Numbered from the stretch's first letter, positions 11,243 through 22,543 are shown. The stretch is DNA of 64,000 nt from Phoronis australis (GCA_002633005.1 NMRA01000101.1:713804-777803), one strand, 5' to 3'. Notes: generated from the sequence alone by a model not told the origin. A program made the numbers and translations.

Positions 11243-11705
11243 CGTTCCCGATCGCATAAACAAACACAAATTTGCGTTCCCGATCGTTTATCGTTGCGTT
11301 CTCGATCGCATCTTTCAACAGAAAAGCGTCGAAAAATCAGAGATCCTGACAAAAGTACAAAAAAAGCTTTGCGTTACATTTTCACACGTCATTTCATCAT
11401 AACTCCATGGTCAATTTATTGATTTAGTGCCAAAAATAACGGCAATTTGCCAAAATGACATTCAAATCACCTTCGGCTTAAGCGATGCCTCGGTCAACGT
11501 AACTTACATGTATCTCCTATAATTGGGAGAGACACTAGCCTAAACCTCTACCTGCCCCTCCTAAATGTGTTACGCCTTCAAGTCATGTCTCTGTTTTCAC
11601 ATTGGAAGTAAAAAAACGAAAATTCTTCAAATTTACTCATCTTGCCTGGCTTTGCTTCTCGCGCCAAATTTCGTTCTCGATCGCCTTCCGGTCGTTCTCG
11701 ATCGC
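11243..11705 (-). repeat. Cluster of five CGTTCNCGATCGC motifs (inverted relative to 8.7-9.15 kb)
   Basis: Copies start at 11243, 11275 (last base changed), 11297, 11672 and 11693. The reverse complement around 11660-11720 also shares CGGCCAAC and CGGAAGGCGATCGAGAACGA with 8672-8702, so part of the flank is repeated as well as the core motif. Confidence 0.85.
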
Positions 11706-11992
11706 AAGTTGGCCGTGGTGTTTTTGTTCATCAAGCGAGGCTGTTGAGGTACGGTTCCAGACAACCAGCGATTTCTCGGCATAATTAGTCAACAAACCCG
11801 GCAGTTGCACTGGTCATTCGTTGTGTCTGCAGGATGTCAGTAATAGTTTGACAACAAGACATTTTCGGGTACTAAAATCTTGTTACAGTATTTTTTAAAA
11901 GAAGTGACATTTGGTTTGCTCTGCAATCGTCAATGAGAAGTTTATGCCCTACTAACAGGTGTGAAAAATTACTCGTAAATGCGTAGCCAAGT

Positions 11993-12068
11993 GCGTGCGT
12001 GTGTGTGTGTGTGTGCGTTCGTGTGTGCGTGCGTGCGTGTATGCTTGCGGGTGTGTATGCTTGTATGT
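11993..12068. repeat. (TG/CG)n microsatellite
   Basis: Alternating purine-pyrimidine tract of GTGTGT, GTGCGT and GTATGC repeats, about 75 bp, of a type able to form Z-DNA. Confidence 0.9.
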
Positions 12069-12789
12069 GTCTTATAATTCATTTGTGCAATGTTCACCTG
12101 TTGCCCAGATGCCGTTTTTGTTAATTCGATCTCTGAGCAGTAATGTTATCTGCTGTGTTTTCCTACACCAGTGAAATAAAATTTTGAAAAATGAAAAGTT
12201 TACCTTGCAAAAGATTCTTATCCAATTACCAATACTTTGTGTTGAAATTGACATATTATCATGAACTGTTGTAATTTCCCAATCGACGAAGCCATATTTC
12301 CCCGTTCAACTAAAGAGAGAAAACGGGACCCGCAATTTCCCACTCCACTGAAGAAATAAAAAAAACCCTCGAGCACTTTTGAGAGTTACGTCTCCTGTTC
12401 TACAAAAACGTTTTCGAGACATTGTTGTGTTTTGCGGCGAACGTTTCACCCTTGCGTTTTGGCATCGACCCAGATGCACTGCTTTTTTCTGGAAGTCCCG
12501 CTTTTTCAATCTCGAATGTTGACCGTGACAACTATGCAACCTGTAATCAAAATAACATCTCTTTGTTGTGAATGTTGTTATTTTCTAGAATTCACTTACT
12601 TTAGTAACACAACAATGGTAAAAATGTGTTCCAATGTCTCTTGTTTAGGGTAACATACACTACATAAGTAAGGATCACAAAATGTTTACTTTCTGAAGAA
12701 GTAAGTTCATTTTTAAATTGGTACGGAAAGCCTATTGTGCAACCAATGTAATAAGATACCCATAGAACACTTCAAGGCCACATAATAGA

Positions 12790-13215
12790 TGTTCGTCCAT
12801 TTTTATATATTTACATGTGGGTGCGTATTGCCGTCATCTCTGTCTGGACATCCGGTGTCCGCAGCTGTATCTCCTAAATCCCTCACAGGATCTTGATGAG
12901 ATTTGACAGATGTGTTTCTATGAAGCTGACAACGGATGACGATGAATTTCGGACCTATCTGACTATAGGTGTGCTCCCTAGTGGCAATTTTATTTTTTCC
13001 GTTTACCTCTGTATCTTCAAAAGTTATCAACGGATTTTTGTGAAATTTGGCACATAGGCATCTGTTAGTGAGATGACGCTATTCTCCCGTTTTCGGTTGG
13101 ATTCGAAGTATTATGTGCCATCTAGTGGCCATATTTACAGTTTTTAATCTGTTTTTGGCGTCCGCGCTTCTGTCAACCAAACCACTTTAAGGATGATTGT
13201 GAAAATTGGCATAAA
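12790..13215 (-). mobile_element. Copy of the modular CCACTAGG repeat family (reverse orientation)
   Basis: Begins with TACATGTGGGTGCGTATTG, the reverse complement-like tail end of the family, then GCCGTCATCTCTGTCTGGAC, the 'GAGATACAGCTGCGGACG' segment in reverse, and two inverted core motifs, CCCTAGTGGCAA near 12978 and CATCTAGTGGCC near 13122. The other copies are in CLIP introns. Confidence 0.8.
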
Positions 13216-13249
13216 TGTTCCTAATGTGAAGAAGACGGCTTGATACGCC

Positions 13250-13372
13250 GTAAAATGTAACGTTTGTAATGTTTACGTTGCTAAGCCTCTCCTAAAATTG
13301 TTACATTTTACGTAGTTGTTACATTTTACGTCGAATGCACACGCGAGAAATGTACCATTGTTACATTTTACG
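13250..13372. repeat. Short iterated motif TTACATTTTACG
   Basis: CGTAAAATGTAACG at 13250-13263 is followed by three copies of TTGTTACATTTTACG in the opposite orientation, near 13299-13313, 13317-13331 and 13358-13372. The arrangement is one inverted and three direct copies within about 120 bp. Confidence 0.8.
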
Positions 13373-13482
13373 AAACCACCGTCATATTACAAAGAAAATG
13401 ACCAAAATCAAGAACTAGTGGTATCTACGAAACCACCGTCATATTACAAAGAAAATGACCAAAATCAAGAACTAGTGGTATC
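13370..13482 (+). repeat. Near-perfect 57-bp tandem duplication
   Basis: ACGAAACCACCGTCATATTA starts at 13370 and again at 13427. The copies are identical for 56 bases. The unit is 19 codons long, so the open frame across it stays in phase and repeats TKPPSYYKENDQNQELVVS. Confidence 0.9.
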
Positions 13483-13544
13483 AGACACGACCGCGATGTG
13501 CTCGAGTATTTTTGGACGAGGGGTGCCGTACGAAAAAAAAGGAT

Positions 13545-13770
13545 ACCTACCCGTTTAGAGAGTGGACTCGGACAAAAAAGTGACCCATTTAGAGACTGAT
13601 TTTGTGTAAAAAATTCACATTTTCGCGCTGTCGTGTTCCAGAAATTCAGAAAAAGCACCATTTTAGAGAGTATTTTGTCGAAAATGGCATCATTTTGGAG
13701 AGAATGCTGTAAAAACACCCTTTTGAGCAGCACTTTTCGTATACCTCTCCTATGCCCTCCGGGCTGACAC
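13545..13770. repeat. Degenerate iterated ATTTTAGAGAG motif
   Basis: CCGTTTAGAGAGTG, CCATTTAGAGACTG, CCATTTTAGAGAGT and TCATTTTGGAGAGA occur at intervals of about 30-75 bases. The 117-codon minus-strand frame over this region follows the repeat and is not taken as a gene. Confidence 0.5.
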
Positions 13771-13794
13771 GTCATGAATCTGGCTACCCGTTAT

Positions 13795-13900
13795 CATTCT
13801 TATTACTATTACATTACTATTACTACTATTATTACCATTACTACTATTACTACCATTTATTGTTTTCGGTATCGTTATCATTATTATTATAATAATTAAC
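13795..13900. repeat. (ATT/ACT)n trinucleotide tract
   Basis: Imperfect TTA, CTA and CCA triplets over about 100 bases. Confidence 0.85.
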
Positions 13901-14700
13901 ATTTTTAAATTCATTTAACGAGGTCAGTGCAATACACACAATATATGTTTTACCAAAATGCTTTTACACTATGGTCCTCAAAGATTTTAAAATCATCTCA
14001 TTCATGGTTCAATGCTTTCACCTAGCTTTCCATAATGGACAGCGAGTGCTATTTCAAAAGGATTTTAAGGGGATTCCTATGTTCAGCCTTAACCATATTG
14101 TGAGAAACGTCATGACAGCTGTGGATGCAGAGTAGGCCTACTTTTTGGAAACGAGGTCGAGATTTAAAATCTTGTTTAGACGTGCTCCACTTCAAAAAAT
14201 GATTATTTCTGAGCTATCGGCAAGCGCGGTATTGTTTGTAAATATAACTATAATATCCTTCTGTAGTTTGCCACGAAGAACTGAATTCAAACTGTAATCT
14301 TTTACTTGCGACTTACAGCTAAACGTGAGGATACCCACTGTGTATCAGTTTTGTCGCTTGTGAAAAACATTTCGTTTATTACCTCTCTGTGTCCTCCATT
14401 ATCGGCTTTCCGTCAGTTATGTTAGCTATTTTGTTATTTCAATGTTTTTGTTTTTCTTTTATGTATTTGATTTTTTAATTTATCGATCAATCTCTGCTAG
14501 TCACATTTGTCTGTTCGCCATCTTGCTTCTGTGGTTTGTTGGGTGTCAGGCTGCCAGCATTTTTGGATTACTAGTCTCTGTAATCTGCCGCTATCGGCAT
14601 CGCGGAGCCCATCCTCCAACGCCTGGTTGTCTGAAGCTGTCCAGGGCTACATCCGCGTGTCAGTTTTTCCCCACCTCGTCCCTGATTTCCCCCTTCCTCT

Positions 14701-15358
14701 NNNNNNNNNNNNNNNNNNNNNNNNNNNNNNNNNNNNNNNNNNNNNNNNNNNNNNNNNNNNNNNNNNNNNNNNNNNNNNNNNNNNNNNNNNNNNNNNNNNN
14801 NNNNNNNNNNNNNNNNNNNNNNNNNNNNNNNNNNNNNNNNNNNNNNNNNNNNNNNNNNNNNNNNNNNNNNNNNNNNNNNNNNNNNNNNNNNNNNNNNNNN
14901 NNNNNNNNNNNNNNNNNNNNNNNNNNNNNNNNNNNNNNNNNNNNNNNNNNNNNNNNNNNNNNNNNNNNNNNNNNNNNNNNNNNNNNNNNNNNNNNNNNNN
15001 NNNNNNNNNNNNNNNNNNNNNNNNNNNNNNNNNNNNNNNNNNNNNNNNNNNNNNNNNNNNNNNNNNNNNNNNNNNNNNNNNNNNNNNNNNNNNNNNNNNN
15101 NNNNNNNNNNNNNNNNNNNNNNNNNNNNNNNNNNNNNNNNNNNNNNNNNNNNNNNNNNNNNNNNNNNNNNNNNNNNNNNNNNNNNNNNNNNNNNNNNNNN
15201 NNNNNNNNNNNNNNNNNNNNNNNNNNNNNNNNNNNNNNNNNNNNNNNNNNNNNNNNNNNNNNNNNNNNNNNNNNNNNNNNNNNNNNNNNNNNNNNNNNNN
15301 NNNNNNNNNNNNNNNNNNNNNNNNNNNNNNNNNNNNNNNNNNNNNNNNNNNNNNNNNN
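14701..15358. other. Assembly gap (658 N)
   Basis: An unbroken run of N. Open frames that cross it are meaningless. Confidence 1.
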
Positions 15359-17126
15359 GTGCCTCGAGTTTGGTCAGCTCTTGGCTCTTATAGGCTGGTG
15401 ATTGTCACGTGTCCTTAGGGGTGTTTTCTTTGTTGTGGTAACCTCGCTTTCAGTTCATCTTTGTTCCGGCCACATTGTCGTACGTTAAAAACTTATTCAA
15501 TTTTCCAACCCTCTACCTCCTAGTTTTCTTCATCCTCTCGTACCTTATATCGTCTACCTCCGTCTCCTTTTCATCTCTGGTAACGAGCTTGCGACACGCG
15601 AGTCATTTATCTATTATTCGGGACTTAGTCGATCATAAATATTCCCTTCAAAGAACTGGGGCTCGTTCCACAATGATATGTAAGTTCAAAAATTGCGTTA
15701 TAAAGTTGAACTACATTTCATTGAAAGTGGGTTGTATGGAACAAAAACGGCCTACGTCGAATTCAGTGATGTTTAATATTCGCTTTTGTATGCGATATAG
15801 CAAAAGGGTTAATGTACCAAATTCCCTTGTCTACCTACAACCACGCGTGTTGTTGACAGCGAGCTGCAACACAAAAATGCGCCTCATGAGACACGAGGCT
15901 TCAAGTCCATTAACACTTCTTTATTTATATGTACTTCGGACTAACGATCATTGACTAAAAAGCAAATTTAATTGATATTTTATCTTAAAAGATAATAGAA
16001 AGAGAAAGATAAACAGACTAAATTGCGATATTGAAAGTGGTTCTGTGCCACTGAAACAGAATTCAACCTGCTCACCATGTATTTTTTGATTTTATTCGTA
16101 ACGATTTTTAATTTCTGTTTATGTCAAAGCATTTTCTTTTAGTTTCAAATTTCAAAAAACGATATAGTCTATTTTTCTCCCACTAGGCAAAGCAAGGCAT
16201 ATACGTAGCACATTTCTCTTATATGGAAAATGTGACCTTTGACCTCAAGCAACTGAGTGTGAGCGCATGCACGCATTCATCATAAAAGGGAGGGAGTTTA
16301 GAAACTCTGTGGTTACCACAGAGTTTTTCCTTCGCGTGTATTTCAAAAATCGGGAATTTTGTGATTTTTTTCTGAAAATTTCTTCACACGGGAAAGTGAA
16401 CTACGCAGTACTCGCCCTTCTCAAAGGTGATCTTTTGCTGTTGCACTGGCAAAATGTGTCAACCTGCCCGCAAATAAATGCGTGCTTTTCTTTTCTTCCA
16501 CCACAATCTCTTTAAGAAATTGTCATTCGTAACTAAGGTTGTAGACAGAATCCGTCGGCATCAGAAACTTTGGCCTTCCTCCTTTTGTGTGGAGCATTAG
16601 CGATGACTCCAAGGCAATAAAACACTGGCTGAAATAAATCAAACTATCGTGTATTAAAACGGGTGTTTTTTCTATCATATTGTCTTCCGAAATTGAATTC
16701 TAAGTGAAAAAATAGTATTGTCGTTTGTTCCCGAAGAAATACAATAAATATTAGCCAAAATGCGATGTCATTGTTTCTGTAGTGCTAACCAAGGAAAGTG
16801 TGTTTACTGCAATGCCGGATACATAATTGGTTTCTGACCTGCGAGCGACAACAAGATTGCAAGAACAATAAAAACTTATTATCTGATCCTGTACACTGCT
16901 TTCGTCTGGAGTTGAAACTGTACGAGGTACATTTTGGACTATACCAAGAAACTGCTCATGTTAAAAAATTCCACGCATGCGAGCGCAACCTCAGCAGCGC
17001 GAGATCGAAGTTGGCATTCCAGGCTGGAGTTTTATGGTTGTACAGTAGTTAGACCTTGTCCGCAACATTTTTAAACCCTTCCCGATTCCCTCCTGTGGCG
17101 GAACCTTTGGACAGTGAAAAATATTT
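15359..17126. other. Intergenic stretch with no supported gene
   Basis: The plus-strand frame 15475-15954 (159 codons) begins with a hydrophobic segment (LYLLVFFILSYLISS), but lacks an ATG near its start, splice sites or a recognised domain. A 25-bp palindrome is at 16302-16326. Nothing else is supported. Confidence 0.35.
16302..16326. repeat. Perfect 12-bp inverted repeat with 1-base spacer
   Basis: AAACTCTGTGGT-T-ACCACAGAGTTT. As RNA or single-stranded DNA it would form a tight hairpin. The pairing stops abruptly at both ends. Confidence 0.9.
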
Positions 17127-18173
17127 AAATCGTCGATTACCGCGTTATAACGACTTAGCTATCTTGTTATGACTTTTACAACTTGTGCCGACCCCAGTTC
17201 TGACCTATGCGCCCAACGTGGCTCATCGTGCTTTGAGACTGGCGTATTTCCGCGTATGAACCGTGTACCCCCACAGATAAAATACTTTAGATGCTACTGG
17301 AATAATAAAAAGCAAAGAAAAGGGTGATGGAAGTTGTTTTATGCAAAACTCCATTGAAACACACGATATTTAATGGAAGAATTTGCCGAACTCTGGATGA
17401 TTTTTTCTTCGATTCATTACAGCTAAGTTCGGGTCCTTGGAGCAAAATGGCACAGGGTTTGGGACAAGGCTGGACAATTGCGACGCATGTTAGACGACTC
17501 ATGTGACCAATATTGTCATTTTCTTTGATTTTGTCCCACATTTTCTGATACATATTTCTCGAAGAGTGCTCAGAAGTGAGCACAGGTTGAGAGATTTGTT
17601 ATGAATTTAAGCAACGGTCTTGCTAGGACTCATTTCATTGGCAGGTCGGGTAAAAAGTGCCCACACTTTAAGCTCACCGTAAACATGCTTTCGTGTTTTA
17701 GTCCAGTATCCATATTAAAATACCACGACTTGCACTTCAAGCATTATAAAGAAACAGTAAGTCGTACACATAAAAACCATAGGCTCATAAGTCATGTCTC
17801 CTTGAAATACAACTTTTTACTTGCGTGGATTTTTGTATTTAGTTCATTCGGTACATGGCACTACGTTATAACGTCGTTGTAACGAGATACTATACGATTT
17901 AGTGATCTCGTTATAACGAGAACGTTAAGTCGTTACAACGACGATAGCCAAGTCGTTAAAAAGAGATAGCTAAGTTGTTAGAACGAAATATCTCGTTTAA
18001 TAAGGTAGTACTTCGTTATGTCTTTTTATAATGAGTTAGCTAAGTCGTTATAACGAAATGAATCGTTTTATTTAGATAGTAGTCTGTTATTATGAGGTAG
18101 TAAGTCGTTATAACGAGACTGTATGTAGACGTAACAAAATAGTAAGTCGTTATAACGAATTAATCGACGATTT
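17127..18173. mobile_element. Non-autonomous terminal-inverted-repeat element, about 1.05 kb
   Basis: The left end AAATCGTCGATTA (17127-17139) is the reverse complement of the right end TAATCGACGATTT (18161-18173). Just inside both ends lies the palindrome CGTTATAACG within the same context, CGTTATAACGACTTA on the left and TAAGTCGTTATAACG on the right. The right 300 bases repeat this palindrome and decayed forms of it, often as AAGTCGTTATAACGA. The interior has no open frame above 98 codons and no transposase signature. Flanks are AT-rich, so a target-site duplication cannot be chosen with certainty. Confidence 0.75.
17866..18160. repeat. Array of CGTTATAACG palindromes
   Basis: Exact or one-base variants occur near 17866, 17923, 17940, 18047, 18106 and 18147, with further decayed TCGTTA units between them, spaced about 20-60 bases. 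The sequence lies inside the right half of the TIR element. Confidence 0.8.
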
Positions 18174-19090
18174 TTTATTTTTCTGTTAGACCTAATGCTC
18201 CATCGTAACCACATGTTAATAACAGAAACTATTGGTTGCAGGGTGTGGACGAATGAAACGTGTTTGCAGTTAGGAATAGCTTTTTACAGTTGTAGCTAAC
18301 TTTTGAAACTGCATGGATCGTATTCTAAGGGACACCTTGGACAGTCACCTTAAATAAAAACATTTTGCTGTTCTGAGAACTTCCTCAGTTTCGCTATAAG
18401 TTATACGTTGGAATCCTTTCCATAGCTAAAGGAGAATTCATTTCTAAGAGACTCCTCAGCGTACCTTTAAAGTTTACCTCACTAACAAAATTCATTCATT
18501 TCCATTATGATATGCAAAAAGATGGCAGGGTACTTTCACTGAACCGCAGCTGTAAACTGGATGGAAAAGCTTTAGCTTTCATGCGCGCACCCAGCCTTCG
18601 ATTTGGGGGGCTCGAATTCCTGACGTTGTCCTTTTAATAACAAAAAAGCGGGCGGACTAAAAAAAACGGCACCACTGTGAATTGTGCGTTTGTACCTGTT
18701 TAGTGTACTTTAAACTCATTCTCTCGTACTTTTGTTTCTCAGAGACGGACCTTTTTGCCCACTTCGCCAAATGGGGGGCTCGTTCGAGCCCCTTGAGTTG
18801 TAGGCCACCCGTGCTCATTTTTAAGCCTTTTTCCTTCTCCACAAATTGAAAAGGGATTTTTGTGATTCACCTTGGTACAGACCGCTGTTTTAGCATGTTT
18901 GACGATCCTGTTACTGTGTTGTACATTTAAATTCACTCCATAGCTAGTGTTTCTCACTCTCATGCTGACGACATTCCCACTAACAACATTTTTTCTTAAA
19001 ATCCCACATAGCGCTAATTGCGTCTAATCGAAGTTGAAACCTGCCATTGCTTTAACACAATTCTCGTTGCCCATCGATAATGAAATAGCA
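18174..19090. other. Intergenic stretch
   Basis: No supported gene. A GGGGCTCG-TT-CGAGCCCC hairpin is at about 18775-18792. A related string, GGGGGGCTCGAATTCC, lies at about 18605, so this segment is partly repeated. Confidence 0.35.
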
Positions 19091-19162
19091 TTCTACCGAT
19101 GCGGTCTTTTCCTCAACACTGACAAGTTTAGGCACAATTTCAACAACGTTTCCTGTCAGTAA
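19091..19162 (+). mobile_element. Second fragment of the non-LTR retrotransposon C-terminus
   Basis: The frame encodes CGLFLNTDKFRHNFNNVS, matching AGLLVNSDKFRHNFRDVS of the copy at 3556-3828, then stops. The downstream CxCG and HFLLxCP parts are lost or too degraded to see. Confidence 0.6.
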
Positions 19163-22100
19163 ATGTGATGACCATGTACGCTCATCGAAAACCAGAAAAT
19201 TGACGTCATATCCCCTGGCGTGCGCAGTGTAAAATGGCGAGTTGCCAGTTTTGAGAACTGAACGAGAGACTGCTCGAAGAAAAAAGTTGATAACAGGAGT
19301 ATTTCTTCGAGTTGGAACGAATTAAATTCATCGACGACCTCCTAAGGTGCCCCTCTTTGAGCAAACGGTGTTTACAGCGACATGACTTTGATGTTTTAGT
19401 CAGTGTGAGGCTTAATTCGCCGAAAAGCTTCTGGCGGATGAAGCTCCTATAGTAACCGTAAACCGTCTCTACTGGGCCAGCTAGAGGCCGTTTACGGTGA
19501 TCACTGTCTAGTGTCTCACAAGACATCATACTAGTTACCATGGTAACACTGTATAATTTAGCTTGGCAACCCCCTAAGTTTTAAGGGAGGGTCACTATAA
19601 GTACTTAGAGCATGGCTGCCCGGCTGCTAGATGTAACATGACCTTGCCGGTCAAACCTAAAACTGCCCGTGTTGGCCGGGTTACTAAATAGCAACACTTA
19701 TTATTTCGGTAAAGGCAAATTTTGCATATTTAGCTGAAAGTAAGTGATTATTTTGGGAATAATTTGTTGATTAATCGTTCAGGCTACTTGTCACAACCCG
19801 AAGGCCGCCATGTTGTGGCTATACCACTGCAACCAGGCGTGTCGTACCGTAGTCGGTTTCGTTTAACCATAATAGTGGTTGACTTGGGTTGTTTCAGCTG
19901 AAATCGCCCAATGTCGGACACACCTATAGTGCTCACATAAAGTTGTTCATTTCATTACCTAACTATTTTCACGAGTGGTTGGCGTTATTAAACGCGCTCA
20001 ACTTATAGCTATTTAATTAAATTGAACTCAATTACAATTGATAATGAAAGTGCTCATGAAGTCGTCAAAATTCACGTTATCTAGAATTTTGCTTAGTTAG
20101 AAGTGAACAAAATAATATTTTGTATTCGAGCTTAGCCCTGTAACCTCAGGAGAAGCCACTACAAAAAGAAACTGCTAGTTCTCTGTGCCGCCGTATTTTT
20201 GTAATTTTGAGGTCAGCCACTAAAAGTAGTCGAGCTCTGTTTCATTCTGTATCCTCGTTTGTCAGTTTTGGGCGTTTTACTCAAGAATGAAGATAACATT
20301 ATCATGTGTATCCTTTAGGTATAGATTTAGCAACTGGAATATGACGTGTGGTGCTGAGAATGCTGCACGCTGTGTGAAGTCCGATGGTAATGTACAGAAC
20401 TTTTTCGTCCACATGTCGATCAACTTTATTCAAACTACAGACGGGTAAGAACTTGGGAAGAAAGCATATAGAATAATTGCACACTGAAATTGTCTTTTAT
20501 TTGATGTAATTCAAAATCAACAAAATAGCATCTGTGTAGTATGGTTATATTTCAGTAAGTTGGACTAGATGCCCTTGTTACAGTGCAATGTAATTCAACA
20601 TACAGTAATGAGGTTGCATGAAAACAAATTTATGAGGAGACTGAACACTGAAATAAATATATTGGTCGACATTTGGTACTCTGTAAAACCTTTCAGTACT
20701 GAAAATATCCAGCTTTCAGGTCCCCGTAAAGGAGTTTTCATAAGCAGAAATAAAAGCCAGATTCAATGTTAGGTTGAAAATAAACGGCATAGTCTCTGAT
20801 GCCAAGCACAACCTAAATGTTTGCCTCACATTTGTCAAGGAATGCGCGGAACGTATGTCGAAGTGTCGTTTCTTGGGTTCTGTTATCATAAACTCTAGGC
20901 CTATATGTATGTATCTTTGTATGGAAGATAACTTTCAAAGTAAATAGGGGCTTCATAAGTTAGACATGTATCAAAGTTTTTGTGCGTTCTCAATCTTCCA
21001 GTTCAGTGAGCAGACCAAGGTCTGATCCTGCATGTTACACTTATGCAACATACTGCCTGCACGTCAGTGTTGATATTGAACAACTGGGTCGGCTGAACTA
21101 CAGTTGAAACATTTATACTTAGGGACCAAGTTATCAGAAGGCTGTAAAATCAAAATGATAGCCCCGAGAGCTTACTAAAGAACAGAAACTTGGAAATTCA
21201 TTCACATTTTAGTCTTGAACATTGCGATGTTGTGTGTGGGCGAGGAGACGGGACACCACTGAACAGCATACACATGGATTATCAAGTGAAGTGAATTACA
21301 AATACCTATAACAATTTTGAATAGCACAAGCGTTCGGACAATTTTCTAGAAATTCGTGCTGCTTGTGAACGAGTACGTGATTTACGTAGCGTTGCGTCGT
21401 TGGGCAGATAAAATCTGACACATTTCTATGATTGCACTCGGATAGATTTGCCGATGAAAGGTCAATATTCCAAGATGCTAGGTGGCTACTTATGGATGTA
21501 TTGGCCCAGGCCAGTCTCTGCACAGGAACTAGTCTACTTTATCTAAGAAATATTCAGTTTTTCCCCCGGGTCAATCGTGGAAACTTATTTAATTGTAATA
21601 TACGCTGTACTGCAATAGCCTACCAGCGTACATAAAATACAGTGCACCGAAGACATCCAATACTGGCAAGCACTGTTTCTAGCTATTTGAATATGTTTAA
21701 CATCTGAACGAAGTTCACAATGGACTCAAAAAAGCTTGAAATGGAGTGGCTGTACCGCTGTGAGTGAATGTTCGTATTCTCAAGGTCCATTTGCATTTTT
21801 TTTTTGACTCCTGCGGAACAATTAAGTTTTCAGTACGATATTGCCGAGAACGCATCGAAAAGCGTCCGTTGTAGATTTGCAGGGGTCTTTTCCACATTTG
21901 ACATTTGTTGGAACTGTTCATTCGAGTGTAGTGAAGGTGCCAGATCGCTTTTCAGTATCGAAAAATCCACCCAATATTAGTTTAAATACATAAAACAGAT
22001 AGAGCTGGACGCTACGGGAGGCACGTGCTCCTAATAAATGGGTTCATTTCGAGCGTCACTGTCGCTACCAAAGTGGCAACCGGTGGAGAATCGTATAGAT

Positions 22101-22297
22101 GATATCGCCTGGGAAAGCACACGAGAAATTGTGAACGGCAGTGTGCATCTGCTTAATGACTAGCTAACCCATATAATACACTTACATACAACTTGGTATA
22201 TAAATCATGCAAGACGCAGTACTTGAACATAAAATTTAGTAGTGATTTGTATTTATTACTTAACTGTATGAAAAACATTCCACCTGTCATGTTTCAG
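19163..22297. other. Intergenic stretch with no supported gene
   Basis: Open frames reach 111 codons (minus, 19206-19541) without any domain or splice support. A 42-bp imperfect palindrome is at 19456-19497. A CAACATGGCGGCC-type string (minus strand) is at 19803-19815. A short open frame starts with an ATG at about 22037, but it could not be joined in phase to the exon at 22298. Confidence 0.35.
19456..19497. repeat. Imperfect 42-bp palindrome
   Basis: CCGTAAAC...CTCTA...CTGGGCCAG...TAGAG...GTTTACGG. The outer arms of 8 bases and inner arms of 5 bases pair exactly. Confidence 0.75.
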
Positions 22298-22497
22298 CGA
22301 GATCCTCAAGCGCAATAATTCTAAGAGGAAGGGCGGCTCTAGGTTCCTGGATCCCCTTCGACTGACGAAGCAGCAAATTGTGGCAGGACCACCGTACATT
22401 GCTACGCATGCCCTGTTCACGGCAGTCATTGTCATTTTTGTTGCTGTTTTCTTCACGATCATGAGATTTTCACCAACATTCCCTTTCCAACTTTATT
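22298..22497 (+). CDS. Terminal exon of an unidentified membrane protein
   Basis: An acceptor (CATGTTTCAG) at 22297 leads into a phase-2 open frame of 65 codons ending in TAA at 22495-22497. An AATAAA lies 41 bases after the stop, at 22538-22543, as expected for a true 3' end. The peptide starts EILKRNNSKRKGGSRFLDPL (basic), then has KQQIVAGPPYIATH, a transmembrane segment ALFTAVIVIFVAVFFTIM, and the tail RFSPTFPFQLY. The positive side before the membrane segment and the short polar tail after it suggest a C-terminal membrane anchor with the bulk in the cytosol, or the last helix of a multipass protein. I do not recognise the family. Upstream exons were not found. Confidence 0.5.
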
Positions 22498-22537
22498 AAT
22501 CGTTGTAATTTAGTGTTAATCAGGTTTAACTTGACGC

Positions 22538-22543
22538 AATAAA
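22538..22543 (+). terminator. Polyadenylation signal AATAAA
   Basis: It follows the TAA of the membrane-protein exon by 41 bases. Confidence 0.5.

Noticed and set aside
13425-13775. 117-codon minus-strand frame
   Set aside because: It follows a degenerate iterated ATTTTAGAGAG sequence and the 57-bp repeat; residue pattern reflects the repeats.
14442-15418. Two long frames crossing 14.7-15.4 kb
   Set aside because: They are open only because the run of N contains no stop codons.
15475-15954. 159-codon open frame with a hydrophobic N-terminal part
   Set aside because: No ATG at its start, no domain, no splice or poly(A) context; near an assembly gap. Chance frame is more likely.
19206-19541. 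111-codon minus-strand frame
   Set aside because: It spans the 42-bp palindrome, has no homology I can name and no splice context.
5455-19815. ATGGCGG-type (YY1-like) sites at 5455-5468 and 19803-19815 as promoters
   Set aside because: Single short motifs with no gene start or other core element beside them.
22037-22162. 41-codon frame starting MGSFRASLSLPKW as an upstream exon for the 22298 exon
   Set aside because: No convincing donor in the phase the downstream exon needs.
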